Assembly (NCBI GenBank): GCA_032622095.1 | Contig: CP136066.1 | Location: forward strand, 113,605,319 to 113,669,318 | DNA length: 64,000 bases | Direction: 5' to 3' | Source of the DNA: Siphonodentalium dalli | Taxonomy: Eukaryota; Mollusca; Scaphopoda; Gadilida; Siphonodentaliidae | In this document: piece after piece, positions 38,005-51,049 of the stretch | How the letters are laid out: each line of letters opens with the position of its first letter | Position numbering within the stretch: position 1 is the first letter of the stretch | Position numbers and translations under genes: made by a program | Notes under the pieces: model-generated | What the model saw: only the letters and a program-made list of their open reading frames with translations | Database searches by the model: none | What the model was told of the DNA's origin: nothing

Positions 38005-38752
38005 TCATGAGATCATGTCAGAAGGCCGCACCAAAGCCTCGTCCATCAATCCAATGGTCGAAGCCAGAGCACAGATCCCTGGCATGATCCAATGTATCAC
38101 TAAATATATATATATAACCCCACGGAGAGCATGACTAACAGCCATAAGCCCATGGAGCTCATGACTGAAGACCATAGGTGACCATAGCAGCCACTGAGAA
38201 AGTAAACTACTCGTCCACGTTCCCAGTGGAATACCAACCGCGAGCTGATGTCAAGAAACGAAGGCGCACAGATCAGATCTATTGAATGTACGTAATTAAA
38301 CGACCGTAGTTAAATATTCAGACAGTTGACAACTGAAATCATTACGAATGATGTACAATGTAGTCAGATGATAAACGCTGTGGGTAAATTGCCACGGTCA
38401 CCATACGTAAGACACAGGCCTCGGCACAGAACATCATGTCACTTTCTCCAAACATGCAGCAGAACGACCTAGGTGTGTTATAGGTAGGTTAGTATGATGC
38501 ATTCAGCAATCTAGGGGAAGACCCGCTCTGAATATGGCTCCTCAAGGAAGGAAACAAATTGATATTTTCATACGAAGTTCAGTAAAGGACACACATCCCA
38601 AATGGTGCAACGTATTGAATGTAATATCCAGGTTGTTGTAAAGGAAAGAGGAACTTCCCCCTACCTAAGTGGTCCTGTTTAAGGAAAAGAGGACAAATAC
38701 AGCATAAACCGAAGCATCCAGAGTTGGTAGCATTGCAGATCCCTGTAATCGG

Positions 38753-40785
38753 GCATCTGGTGCCATGGGGTCTGGATCCACTCACACTGGGTGGTCCTCT
38801 GCCTGCGGGGAAATGTCTGTAAGGCTGGTCAATGAGCTCGAAAGCTAAGCTGGACAGCGCAAACGTCCCGCCTTTTTTATTTTTTATGTGCCAGATAATC
38901 AAATTGATATGGGCAATAGAAGTATGAAGAGCCATGTGATGGACTCTTTTCGGAAAGGCTATTGGCAGTGGTCGTGGGGCACGTGACAATATAAATGCTT
39001 TCCATGTAAATGTGCTTAATCCGTGTATGAAGTCTATTCGCCATATCAACGGTACGAAAGGTATTAATAGAATGCGAAGAGCCAAGGTCTAGACTAGTTT
39101 GTATTTGAAATTCAAGTAGACTCCTGCTAGTCAATGAATACGTTCAAAACTCCTACCATGCCCTTTATGAACAATGCACGCTCCATTGTATGCACAGCAT
39201 GTTCGTGTACCAAGCTCACATTTGATATGGTTACTTGCCATAAATAATGTCTCCCCCCTCCTTCTTGGAATACCACTGCTGTTATTTCTCATTAGGGGGC
39301 CTTCATCCAGGCATCTCAAATTTGGCCACGGTATCAAGTAATGCTGCAAGATATGTCGCGGCCACATGGGGAATCGAACATTCCACAGCAGCATATTTAT
39401 TTACTATGGGCCAGTTAACTGGAGAGGTCAAGTCACCACGATTCTAAATCTTGTCAGTCTGAGATCATGAATAAGTCTATTCAATGAGAGACAATGAGTG
39501 GACCGGTATGCAAATAAACCAAGGACGGCTTGAAAGCGAAATAGAATCATAAGGAAAGTTATTCGCAACAAGTCATTGTGATATATTTCCATCGCAAAGT
39601 ACACTTTCACATTTCCATAATTGAACCAAGATGGGGAAAGGATCAAAAGAACCTTCAAATATTTATGCAGATAGTGAATCCATGATTCAGAAGGTCGACA
39701 AGAGGGAAGAGTGCAAACCTGAGTGCCCATGATTTGTAATTTGTGTCCCAATCATATCCATAGCTAGAATCGTAGTAACCTGACACCCTCTGTCTTCTTT
39801 AAACCTGTACAGGAAGGATGGCAGTTATGTTGATATTCCCGAAGGAGATACCATTTAGTCAATAAACCAACCCAACAATTTGAAATGATGGGTATATATC
39901 GGTATCGGTAGATATATGAGTGGAGGAACCAATCCGGTTATAGACTCACTGCACCAGATGAGACCACGGCCAAGTAACTTGATAACCCTGTGGTGACTCC
40001 AATAGCCGAGGCATGGACACAGGTCAGCCAGGAAGGTGCACGCCCTATCGGAGAGTGTCTGCACCCGCGACAACATACCTGTACAGGTCATAACGAACAT
40101 AGTCGTTACTCTCAGGTGCCAAATAATAATGTCAGCATGAGTTAATTTTGGAGAAAATTCACAATAATAACTATAATTTGGAATTGAGACGGAGTGAAAT
40201 GGTCATCACTATTAATTGCAGCCTGAATCCCCACAGATCACTATTATTAGGCCATCACGATTATCGTGCACCTGAGAGCAATACAAGCCCACTGGTTCAG
40301 ACCGGCTTGCTATTGTTCATTAGAGCATAAACAACTAGATGGATATTAAATCGACCTACATGGCTGAGATTAAGCATTAGCTATGATGTCCGGGGTACAA
40401 TGGCATGTCATGTTTGCAATCATCAAATGATAGCATTTATAAATTCTCCAGTGAAGTTGATGCTCTGTACGAGAATCGAACCATGAACCATAATTCTGAC
40501 ACTTGTCAGATATTAATCCCTGTCGTAAAGTAATAATGTCATTACCGACTATTAGCACTACTACTGTCATATTAAGTAACAAATTAACAATTATTATTAG
40601 ACATGAAACAGTCCCAGTCTGATATTGATAAACTGTAGTCAACTTCAAGCGTCGACTAACACAGCTGGATCATGGATACATGTGTGACAGTATTGAAACA
40701 GAAAACACAAAGTATTATGTGAAAGCATGTTGTTCATAACATTATGATAGTGTCAGTAGCGAGGGAATTATTTAAAGAAAATTCC
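38753..40785. repeat. 2033-bp tandem duplication, unit 1
   Basis: The unit starts gcatctggtgccatgggg and ends gaaaattcc. It is followed directly by unit 2, with every position shifted by exactly 2033; I saw no difference between the units. It is part of the composite B interior. Confidence 0.95.
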
Positions 40786-42818
40786 GCATCTGGTGCCATG
40801 GGGTCTGGATCCACTCACACTGGGTGGTCCTCTGCCTGCGGGGAAATGTCTGTAAGGCTGGTCAATGAGCTCGAAAGCTAAGCTGGACAGCGCAAACGTC
40901 CCGCCTTTTTTATTTTTTATGTGCCAGATAATCAAATTGATATGGGCAATAGAAGTATGAAGAGCCATGTGATGGACTCTTTTCGGAAAGGCTATTGGCA
41001 GTGGTCGTGGGGCACGTGACAATATAAATGCTTTCCATGTAAATGTGCTTAATCCGTGTATGAAGTCTATTCGCCATATCAACGGTACGAAAGGTATTAA
41101 TAGAATGCGAAGAGCCAAGGTCTAGACTAGTTTGTATTTGAAATTCAAGTAGACTCCTGCTAGTCAATGAATACGTTCAAAACTCCTACCATGCCCTTTA
41201 TGAACAATGCACGCTCCATTGTATGCACAGCATGTTCGTGTACCAAGCTCACATTTGATATGGTTACTTGCCATAAATAATGTCTCCCCCCTCCTTCTTG
41301 GAATACCACTGCTGTTATTTCTCATTAGGGGGCCTTCATCCAGGCATCTCAAATTTGGCCACGGTATCAAGTAATGCTGCAAGATATGTCGCGGCCACAT
41401 GGGGAATCGAACATTCCACAGCAGCATATTTATTTACTATGGGCCAGTTAACTGGAGAGGTCAAGTCACCACGATTCTAAATCTTGTCAGTCTGAGATCA
41501 TGAATAAGTCTATTCAATGAGAGACAATGAGTGGACCGGTATGCAAATAAACCAAGGACGGCTTGAAAGCGAAATAGAATCATAAGGAAAGTTATTCGCA
41601 ACAAGTCATTGTGATATATTTCCATCGCAAAGTACACTTTCACATTTCCATAATTGAACCAAGATGGGGAAAGGATCAAAAGAACCTTCAAATATTTATG
41701 CAGATAGTGAATCCATGATTCAGAAGGTCGACAAGAGGGAAGAGTGCAAACCTGAGTGCCCATGATTTGTAATTTGTGTCCCAATCATATCCATAGCTAG
41801 AATCGTAGTAACCTGACACCCTCTGTCTTCTTTAAACCTGTACAGGAAGGATGGCAGTTATGTTGATATTCCCGAAGGAGATACCATTTAGTCAATAAAC
41901 CAACCCAACAATTTGAAATGATGGGTATATATCGGTATCGGTAGATATATGAGTGGAGGAACCAATCCGGTTATAGACTCACTGCACCAGATGAGACCAC
42001 GGCCAAGTAACTTGATAACCCTGTGGTGACTCCAATAGCCGAGGCATGGACACAGGTCAGCCAGGAAGGTGCACGCCCTATCGGAGAGTGTCTGCACCCG
42101 CGACAACATACCTGTACAGGTCATAACGAACATAGTCGTTACTCTCAGGTGCCAAATAATAATGTCAGCATGAGTTAATTTTGGAGAAAATTCACAATAA
42201 TAACTATAATTTGGAATTGAGACGGAGTGAAATGGTCATCACTATTAATTGCAGCCTGAATCCCCACAGATCACTATTATTAGGCCATCACGATTATCGT
42301 GCACCTGAGAGCAATACAAGCCCACTGGTTCAGACCGGCTTGCTATTGTTCATTAGAGCATAAACAACTAGATGGATATTAAATCGACCTACATGGCTGA
42401 GATTAAGCATTAGCTATGATGTCCGGGGTACAATGGCATGTCATGTTTGCAATCATCAAATGATAGCATTTATAAATTCTCCAGTGAAGTTGATGCTCTG
42501 TACGAGAATCGAACCATGAACCATAATTCTGACACTTGTCAGATATTAATCCCTGTCGTAAAGTAATAATGTCATTACCGACTATTAGCACTACTACTGT
42601 CATATTAAGTAACAAATTAACAATTATTATTAGACATGAAACAGTCCCAGTCTGATATTGATAAACTGTAGTCAACTTCAAGCGTCGACTAACACAGCTG
42701 GATCATGGATACATGTGTGACAGTATTGAAACAGAAAACACAAAGTATTATGTGAAAGCATGTTGTTCATAACATTATGATAGTGTCAGTAGCGAGGGAA
42801 TTATTTAAAGAAAATTCC
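40786..42818. repeat. 2033-bp tandem duplication, unit 2
   Basis: This is the second, apparently identical unit. After it the sequence continues gcgagttgaaac, so the junctions share only the two bases gc. Either the duplication is very recent or it is an assembly artefact. Confidence 0.95.
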
Positions 42819-43424
42819 GCGAGTTGAAACACCACGAGTACAATAACATTCGCACGAAATTAGGAGACTTTGGGTAGCGAACCACGTGGCATTTACGGTC
42901 TGACCAATTATATCATACCTTGTAGACTTTATAATAATTCCATAGATGTATTTCTCCCAATAATTTATGTGCGTCGTAAGTCATTGAAACGATGGCCATT
43001 CTATGGTGAATTGGTCTAATTCAAAGACGCAAATAATATATTGGCTTTTACGAAAACACGGAACAATTGTATGTTTGAAGCGAAACGGTCCATGAATTCT
43101 AAACCGATAATTATAAAAAACGAACGAGGAGGTAACCAGAAAGATATATTGTATCGATAAATTGAATTTGTTGAGTTGGGTGAAACTCGAAATTCAGAAA
43201 GATACTCCCTTAGACATCTTATTGGTTACGCAGTAGGAATAAAACTGACGAATCCCATCGTGTACAGCTGGTTATATTGGGACCGTTCATGCGTGACTAA
43301 TCTGGGCAAGCACATTAAGCATCGGGAGGCAACCAAAAAAGTTAACCCCTTTCCTACTGTGGTTTACAAAGCAGGACATATATCCATATAGTTCAGTGTG
43401 AAAGGCTTCCTTTAGCGGAAAAAA

Positions 43425-43560
43425 GGTAATGACCAAGTCAGTAATGGAGGTCGGGGAAGGGGCAGAAACATTTTTGAAAAGTTTCGCTGACTTCATCAAA
43501 CTTATATATAGTCGTCTCAATGATACAATATATTTATAGAATGGGGTGACACCGTCCAAC
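43425..43560. repeat. About 125-bp tandem array, right remnant
   Basis: It carries gaccaagtcagtaatggagg and gacttcatcaaacttatata, matching the units at 34950-35687 and marking the far side of composite B. Confidence 0.65.
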
Positions 43561-43753
43561 TCAGGGATGAGGTGGGGTATGTATATTTGTTAACTGATAT
43601 GAAACATATTAAACATTTAGTTACTTATTTAACCCAAATTATGCTGGGTAACCCTGCTAGTAACTTATAATATTGAATCTGGCAAATTGAACCCTGGTGG
43701 CACATGGTATACTTGATCAAGAATGACCCAATCTCTGTTGATATAAAACTCAC

Positions 43754-43803
43754 TTGACAGCAGCGAGACCAAGCAGCAGACCAATCGTTGTCATCTCATG
43801 ACC
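43754..43803 (-). CDS. ANAPC1: ANAPC1 exon 7 in window (50 nt)
   Basis: This is a short exon of 50 nt reading GHEMTTIGLLLGLAAV, matching human GHEMTSIGLLLGVSAA. The donor is gtgagt; AA from this exon and T from the next form an asparagine codon. The 9.6-kb intron downstream holds composite element B. Confidence 0.92.
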
Positions 43804-44470
43804 CTAAAATAAGAAAACATTACCCATTCTGAAATGAGTGAAATTTGAGGGAAACAATGTTAAACCATTGATCAGTGGATACTTGTTCATGATCAGCTGC
43901 TTGAATAACTTTTTAGCACAACATCTATACAGAGTAATGAATGGTAATCCAGAGTATTTTTTTCGCTGTCATCTACCTATATTATCAGGCTCTCCACCAA
44001 TTCAAATGATGAACAGACCATTCCAATGTATACATAGGTGAGGTGGGCGAGGGTTCGAATTCCCAATATTTGAGGGACATCAAATTGATGCATGGCCATT
44101 TTGATAAGAAATGAGAATGTTTTCATGCAAGAATTATGGGTAACTTTTCAGGATTTAGTCTATAATTCTGATACATGTATATTTTAGAAATGAATTTGAG
44201 ATTCCATTCAATAAATACAGGTGCACTTGAAATAGAATAATGTATGATATATGAGACACACGATGGAACTTCTTCTCGACTGATGGGACTGGCCTGCATG
44301 TACTCCCAATGATAAAAGTAGACTCTGCAACATGTAGCTCAAAACAAACAGAAGACAAATCTATATTCAACGGATCTAAAGATTAGCGTACAAATACAAA
44401 GAACTCATGTAGAATGTATTTTACAAAATTATAATGAGCAATTGACTCTTGGTTTCGTGAGACCTCTCAC

Positions 44471-44611
44471 CTTACTGAGGTAGTCGTGAACATTGAGGAT
44501 GTGGAGTTTCTTCAAGTGACCATGAAGACCAAGTGCCATAAGAAATCCAGCATACTCATTGGTCAATTCGTTAGTTTTCGGTCTGTTGTATATTATCCAC
44601 GCTGAATCCAC
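44471..44611 (-). CDS. ANAPC1: ANAPC1 exon 6 in window
   Basis: This exon is 141 nt, exactly 47 codons. It reads VDSAWIIYNRPKTNEL and NEYAGFLMALGLHGHLKKL, then ILNVHDYLSK. It starts the alpha-helical PC-repeat domain, whose repeats follow a GLxLG-like pattern. The acceptor is aattacag and the donor gtgaga. Phase is 0 at both ends. Confidence 0.96.
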
Positions 44612-44754
44612 CTGTAATTAATATGATAATGATAATCCTACACCAGAATGCATCATACTCATTTGTTAATTCAATGGCTAGCAGTTGCTTTACGATAGCC
44701 ATGATTGGGGTTTATCACCCATTCACTTAGGTATTGTCATCAAGAGCATGATAG

Positions 44755-44890
44755 GGTGTGGCAAAATACGTCCATTGCAATTCTAAGAAAGGGCCATAAC
44801 TTTGGTGAAAATTGCTGGGCGGAACCCAAATTCGAACTTGACCTGTATGTTGGGACAGATATAGAGCAATATGTGCCCTATTATTCTGCA
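44755..44890. repeat. 'gggccataactttggtgaaa' repeat fragment
   Basis: It contains gggccataactttggtgaaa, cggaacccaaattcgaact and tgacctgtatgttgg. It belongs to the same family as the tandem units at 57040-57860. Confidence 0.75.
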
Positions 44891-45781
44891 CAATTGTGGG
44901 CGTACATGTAAATATATTGCAAATTAGTGTCAAATGATCATGCTACAAATCTATCTGCATGTCTGATTTCAACTCAATTCGGGATTAACGATGAACTGCA
45001 AACATCATAATTATTTTACTCAAATTCATTCCCTGAAACATTTTAGTTTCATTACTAAAACTTAACTGGCATATATATAAATTATAAAACAGAGAAGCGT
45101 ACATGTGATCGCACACTAAACTTTCCCAATGACTTATATAAAAACAAAACTCGTGACCGACTTGAGGACCTATGCTGTGCACCGACAGCTAGTCAATTCG
45201 AATCGAGATCTACTTCAATATCGACATCGGCCTTGCAATTAGATATCGGATTTCAAATCTGTGGAGAAATGCTGATACGCAGGCTTGGGTCTAGGTCTGT
45301 AATTTGGATCACAAATAGTAGATAGTGCTTCTCATGATAATTTCTGTAGTATATATCTTATTTTTTCTGGCTTCATTTTGGAGAATTAAAATAAGTTCTA
45401 AATTTCTTGCCTATGGTCATTTCAACCTCATGATTGTACAGTTGGAAATGAAATAAATCAACAAGATCTGTCAGTAGATGCTATGCTCACATTAACTAAA
45501 TCGCAAGGGAGAAGAAACTCTAGTGCACCAAGCTAAATGAGGTTTTTCTACTATATTAGAGCTAAAAAACCAGGCAGTCAAAACTGAGTTAAAATCCTAG
45601 TCTTAGGTTAACAGTGATGTCGTAGATTATATAAAGGTATTTTCTCTGATTTTCTTCTAATATAAGGACCTCTTTCAAAATATGCACATAATCCGTTACT
45701 TTATATTATACACTTTATTTCCACATAATTATGTCAATGGGTCAGAGGGGATATTATTTTGACATGATTCCAGAGACTAAC

Positions 45782-45890
45782 CTGTGATGAATTTGCTATC
45801 TTCAATCCAGCAGCAACTCCATTATGAAACAGAGGCCATGCATTCATGTTAGGAGGCGTGTCTATGTGCGACAGGTCTACTGTTGTATTC
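45782..45890 (-). CDS. ANAPC1: ANAPC1 exon 5 in window
   Basis: This 109-nt exon reads NTTVDLSHIDTPPNM and FHNGVAAGLKIA, strongly conserved with human APC1. The acceptor is tcactcag and the donor gttagt. It ends in phase 0 after SSQ. Confidence 0.95.
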
Positions 45891-46554
45891 CTGAGTGATA
45901 ATGAACAGAGAACATTAATAAGCTGGAATGACATTATCACTAAATTGAGCTTCTGCTAGTCAAAATAAACAGGACTGCTTGAGTAACTCAAAATCTGAAA
46001 GGAGAACATTTTGAACTTTGTAAGCCGTGGCTTCAAGAAATAAAAAGTAGCAACTTCCTTGAACATGAGATATTAATTTCTGCCTGCGAAGCACAATGTC
46101 TTCTTTCCATAAAATTGTCTACAGAAAATAGACAACAGAGCAAATGTTACATATGTATAACTTAACTGTCCAATGTATCTACAATTTATGTTTGGCTGTG
46201 GGACAAATATAAAACTGTTCTACATTCCTGTACCTTATCAACTCTATTTTGAGCCCTCTCCTTAATACAAACATATAAAACTAAAGTATTCCTGTAATAT
46301 ATTTGCTATTATTTTCTTAAGAAATTGGATGAAATTTTATAGGTATTTTCACAAAAAATTAAAGAAATACATTTATTCCTTGCTAAGCACTGTCATGCGG
46401 TATGCATGAGTAAACTGTTGTTATCTGTGAAAAAAATGCTGTTTTTGGTAAATTCTTATGTAATCAATGATTACTCAGACACAATATGTGCAACATGAGA
46501 ATTAGATAAATAACATGACTAATCTACACTCAATATACAGAAAACCAAAAAAAT

Positions 46555-46990
46555 ATAAGCATCACTCATCATCACTGCCGCAACATCGTCTACGCCAATA
46601 TCACCATCACCATTACCATCATCATCGTCCCTATTGGTAGTATCATCATTGTCTACATCATCATAATCATCATCTTTATTATCATCATCATCACCATTAT
46701 CATTATCATCACCGTCATCATCAGCAGCAGACAAATCATCATCATCAGTATCAGTACTCTAAAGGCATATCGTCATAATTGTCTTCATTGTTATAATCAT
46801 TATAATCTTTATATTCATCATCATTAACATCACCATCATCATTATAATCATTATCATCTACATCATTAGCAGCAGCAGGATGATCATCATCAGCATCAGC
46901 ATTCTATAGGCATATTATCATAATTGTCTACATCGTCATCATCTGTAAATAGTATCATATACTAATCATCATTACCGTCATCATCAGCAT
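46555..46990. repeat. Interrupted ATC trinucleotide microsatellite
   Basis: Long runs of atc/atcatt, broken by gtc, agc and acc variants, cover about 430 bp. The minus-strand open frame rich in Asp codons is only a by-product. It lies in the intron between exons 5 and 4. Confidence 0.9.
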
Positions 46991-47193
46991 CATCCTTTGC
47001 ATTACACTCAGCTTCGTATCTGTTGTACACATCAGCTACATTTTTCTTACCAACTGTTATCGGAAATTTCATGATCAAGCCACTTCTTATTAATGGTCAG
47101 CAAGTGAAAGGGCTTCAATATGACATGGTGCCAGTCTTAAATTGTCTTGATCGAAAGAAAAATTAAATATGGATGAAAGCTAATATTATTCAC

Positions 47194-47283
47194 CTGGGAG
47201 GAGCCCGTCCTGTTAGACACAGCTTGGGAATTGTAACTGCCTCTGTAGGTACTGGATGATATGTGCATAATGTGAACATACCC
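47194..47283 (-). CDS. ANAPC1: ANAPC1 exon 4 in window
   Basis: This 90-nt exon reads GMFTLCTYHPVPTEAV and IPKLCLTGRAPP, nearly identical to the human GMFTLFSYHPVPTEPL segment. The acceptor is acctttcag and the donor gtgaat. The split arginine codon continues into the next exon as RNTTVDL. Confidence 0.95.
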
Positions 47284-47600
47284 CTGAAAGGTATGTTTAG
47301 TCAGATTACAAGTGTTCAAACATTTATCATACTAATATAATCCAACAAGCTACTGCTATATGTTAGATGTGAGAACTAAAATATGAGTAATTATGCATGC
47401 TTCAGTAGACAAGAAAGTCTACCAATTGATAGAAATTTCTCAATTCATCAAGGGAAAATGTATTGTTTCTATCATGACTCTCCATCCTACATCCTTTTTT
47501 AAATTGAGTTAATCCAATTGAAGGACTGTTGGTGGTTCGAAACACTGAGCACAGTTGTAACACGCACTATTGTTGACTCCAGATTAAATTTTTCTTCTTA

Positions 47601-49411
47601 GGCCACAAAAAAAGGGTTTTGATTCTCAGGCATAGCCTCATCGAAAAAAATGGCCCTCGTTGGACCATTTTATTTCGATTTTGGATTTTGAATGTACTCA
47701 AACCGGAGCGCAATACAGTTTGACAAGTGGTGTATATTGGCCATGTTTATGATGGTTATTTGAAGTGTTATTGTCCTTTGTCTAATGCGGTACATACACA
47801 GTCTATAATTAGTCATCGGAATAAGTAATCAAGACTTACTATGATAGTTTGGAAGATCACTTTATCTTTTTGTTTCGACTGTATTAACATTCCATATTTT
47901 TATATGAATCGGATATGTTGTTATGCGTGTTGTTAAAAATGATAGTGCCGATGTTAAAATCATATCAATATATATATCATTCTAGGTAAACCTTATATTA
48001 GGGACCTGCGAATATTCGAGATTCGATTCGATGTCAATATCGGGCACCAGATTCAAGATCGACACCGAATCGGTCCGCTGATTCGGATATTTTCGAATCG
48101 GCATTACTTTGGTGTAGTCTCGTTTTTTGGGTCTAAATAACGCATGCCAAATGACCTATACTCACAAAAATTGAAGCACAAGGTTGCCAAGTTAGCCAAC
48201 GTAGATAATTTTGAATGTATGCCATTCAGAATAGACTGCATTTTGCAAATTATGTACTTCGATTGCAACTCGTCACGGTGATCTATCGCAGCATATATTT
48301 GTAATCTGTATCGGCACTATGTAAATTGTCTACACGGTGAGTGATCGCTAGATGCGGAACTCAATTGATTACCATATGTTTAGAATTTCATATATCCAAT
48401 TCAGATTATATGAATAAAATTCATATTATTAGAAACAAAACATAGATTGGAATGAACAGAAATGGTGAGAAACCTTAGAACAATCGGTCTATTACATTCT
48501 TAAATGGATGTCATCATGTGCGACCAGATATCTGCGACACTGCCGGCAGAATTCCTATAAATTTCCTACTTTAGTTTCTGTTTCCTGAGAAATCAAGCGC
48601 GTTACACCAAGTTTCGATCTGTTGAATCTTGTTGATAACATTTAACACTTGTAACTTGTGTTTATTTTCTGGGACCCACTCCGTGAAGACAACTACTGTG
48701 AATATGTGATGTAGGTGTTTGATCTATTGTGGGGTGAACAGTTTAACAGATAACTACCATTGGTATTGGACTACAACAATTATATAGCTGAATGGTGTAC
48801 CCATGTCCACTTTTGTCAAATCTTTATTATCTTTATTAAATAATGTAGACAAGTGACTTCCATTCCATGGGGTTTGTGATACGTTGATTGAACTGTCTTC
48901 AAGTGTCTTACTTCTTGTGTCATGCAACATATCCCAAACCCTCCATGAGACTGAGAGTGGCTTGCCTATGTCATGATTTTCCTAAAAAAAAAAACACAAG
49001 TTCCAACGGATGTTTAAGGAGATTAACATTGTTATATAGTATCTAGTGAATTTCACAGTTTTTTGTTATGAGACACCGAAATACACAATGGTAGACAATG
49101 TCAATCACTAGCCGTTTCGATTCGATTCGATGTCCATATCAGGAAGGAGATTCGATATCGAGATTCGATTCGATGCAAAATCCCCGATTCGCAGATCCCT
49201 ACCTTATATGATGTGTGGGTAGTACAATGTCATTTGTTATATCAGATTAAATTAGTTTATATCCATTAAAAAGTTCTCCCTACATTTGTCTGGGCCTGGG
49301 AAGGTTATTATACTTATTACCTTATACTAACCCATGCTTAATATGCCAGTCTATGGTCAGAAAAAAATAAAAATAAAACCCTCGCTCCCTCAAATATCCT
49401 TTTTTTTGGCC
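47601..49411. mobile_element. PIF/Harbinger-type element 2, interrupted by hAT
   Basis: The ends GGCCACAAAAAAAGGG ... TTTTTTTTGGCC are flanked by TTA (47598-47600 and 49412-49414). Left and right parts align with element 1 at 16539-17225. A 1.2-kb hAT with its own target duplication splits it at 47999. Without the insert it is about 600 bp. Confidence 0.85.
47999..49201. mobile_element. hAT-type element nested in Harbinger element
   Basis: It begins TAGGGACCTGCGAATATTCG and ends with the inverted form CGATTCGCAGATCCCTA. It is flanked by a perfect 8-bp duplication CCTTATAT (47991-47998 and 49202-49209). Subterminal cgattcgatt motifs crowd both ends. No BED or transposase domain was recognised. 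Its ends resemble those of the element at 54862-55928. Confidence 0.93.
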
Positions 49412-50106
49412 TTATTTTAAATATTTTTTGACAGGATAATAATGATACATCTATAATTTTTAACTGGCTAATAATTATCTATCTGTATTATTCAGTGTCC
49501 TCTTTTCATCCAAATGGCATATACATCTAATATCGTGGTTTATCCTTGGCAATAATGTCGAAAAATAACCCATCATTCCCAATTTCAAGCCTGAAGGCAA
49601 TTGATTTCAGAATGAAATTTACTCAAAATTATCTTAAATGAAAGTGTTTGCTATGGTTTTTATTATATTTTAGCAGAAAATTCCCAATTGGAAACTTTTT
49701 TACATTAATGTTTCCCGATGGCTGGGGTCCTGGGCCCTATCTCAATCATGGTGGAATAATCCATGAATACATATAGTTTTAAAGATATTTTCAGAGTTCC
49801 AGGCTGCTTTGCTTTTTATCTGTATGATAGTGAATAATCATCACAATTGGGATAAAAAAAAGACTCTTACATATCTTGTTTGACATGGAATTTGTCATTC
49901 ACTATTTCATAGTTCAGTGGTATAGCAATAATTAAAGCATTGAATCTCCAACAACAAAATGTCATTGTTTTGGTATATAAAGTGTGTATATTAGTATTTT
50001 TGAGTCCCAAAGATTGTGAGTCGCTTTAAGAAGTCTGCACAAAATAAATGTTGAATTGGCTAGTAGTACTAGTCATATTAAAGTTCTCTTAAAAGGAGTT
50101 ACTCAC

Positions 50107-50184
50107 CTGCCTACAGGTAAACCCATTGTTCTTATACAGATAGAGTAAAGATGTCGCTCTTTTTCTTCAATAAAATCGTGATCA
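50107..50184 (-). CDS. ANAPC1: ANAPC1 exon 3 in window
   Basis: This 78-nt exon completes the split serine and reads DHDFIEEKERHLYSIC and RTMGLPVG, matching human DHEFIEEKENRLLQLC and RTMALPVG. The acceptor is taattgcag and the donor gtgagt. It ends two bases into an arginine codon. Confidence 0.95.
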
Positions 50185-51049
50185 CTGCAATTAAAATATT
50201 AGTATTTGAAATCAATTGGATTGGTGGTATCAAGTAATATTAAATGCTTTTATGTTGAGCTGGAAATAGAAATAATATATATTTGAATGTATAAGGCACA
50301 GGCCTACTATGAGTTATTCATTGCCTTTGTCAAAAACTTATTTCACCAACTTTTATTAGCAGCTGAACAAAAGGGGAGTCTGATAAGTTTGGTAACTTGT
50401 GCCCCGAACACTATATCATGTTATCATCCTGTATGTATACTTTCTTATTTAGTGGGTCAAAATAACATTTGTTCAACCAACTGATTTCAGTCCACCAAAC
50501 GAAAAACCCCAGTCCAAAGCAACTGGAAATAATTATCATTATTAGTTATATCAATTATTGATATTCCATTTGAAATTCACAAGTTCTGTTTGCAAGCATT
50601 GTGCTAAAATCCTATCATAATTTTTATGATGAGCTGATATCACAAATATATAATTAAATTTTTTTTTTTTTTAAAAGCACTATCCAATGTATAATCCCGA
50701 CCTATGATAGTCAGCCGATGGTCTGATATCCTTCAATGACTGATGCTGATGACCGCCTCATCACTATTTATGGCCTACATGTTAGGTCTGCAACTCTGCA
50801 TATGCACTAAACAAGTAGTAATAATACTGAATATCATCTAAAGGATATCCAAGTCGCCAACCAATAAATTCATATATCCCTGATAATATTGTATTATTCC
50901 CTGTCATTGCTGAAAATTAATCTGCCACTAAAGCGATCTGCAGTGCTGAACGTAAATTAAGTCGTGAACTAATTGATTGCACCAATATGACACAAAGTGC
51001 ATATTCACTAAATATGTTGCACATCTTCAGTGTGTCGAGAAAGAGTCAA

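Larger units (their letters stand above)
35688..43424. mobile_element. Composite TIR element B (unclassified), 7.7 kb
   Basis: The core is about 36027-43424, with inverted repeats around ttttccgctaaaggaagc and CACACTGAACTATATGG at 36030-36069 and about 43382-43424. Left of it, 35688-36032 is a cassette with another inverted pair of about 60 bp (aaaaatattatttttaaa ... gcctgaacactgaacta). Part of the cassette (about 35755-35900) is an inverted copy of the core's right end (about 43240-43388). A ~125-bp tandem array continues on both sides, so cassette and core appear to have entered together. A hAT at 37133-38004 and a 2033-bp duplication lie within. It aligns with element A. Confidence 0.75.

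Noticed and set aside
38579-39085. 168-codon minus-strand open frame in element B (repeated in part at 40768-41118).
   Set aside because: No domain is recognisable, the homologous stretch in element A is not open, and the second copy exists only because of the 2033-bp duplication.
46519-46734. Asp-rich 71-codon minus-strand open frame.
   Set aside because: It is the translation of an ATC/GAT trinucleotide repeat.
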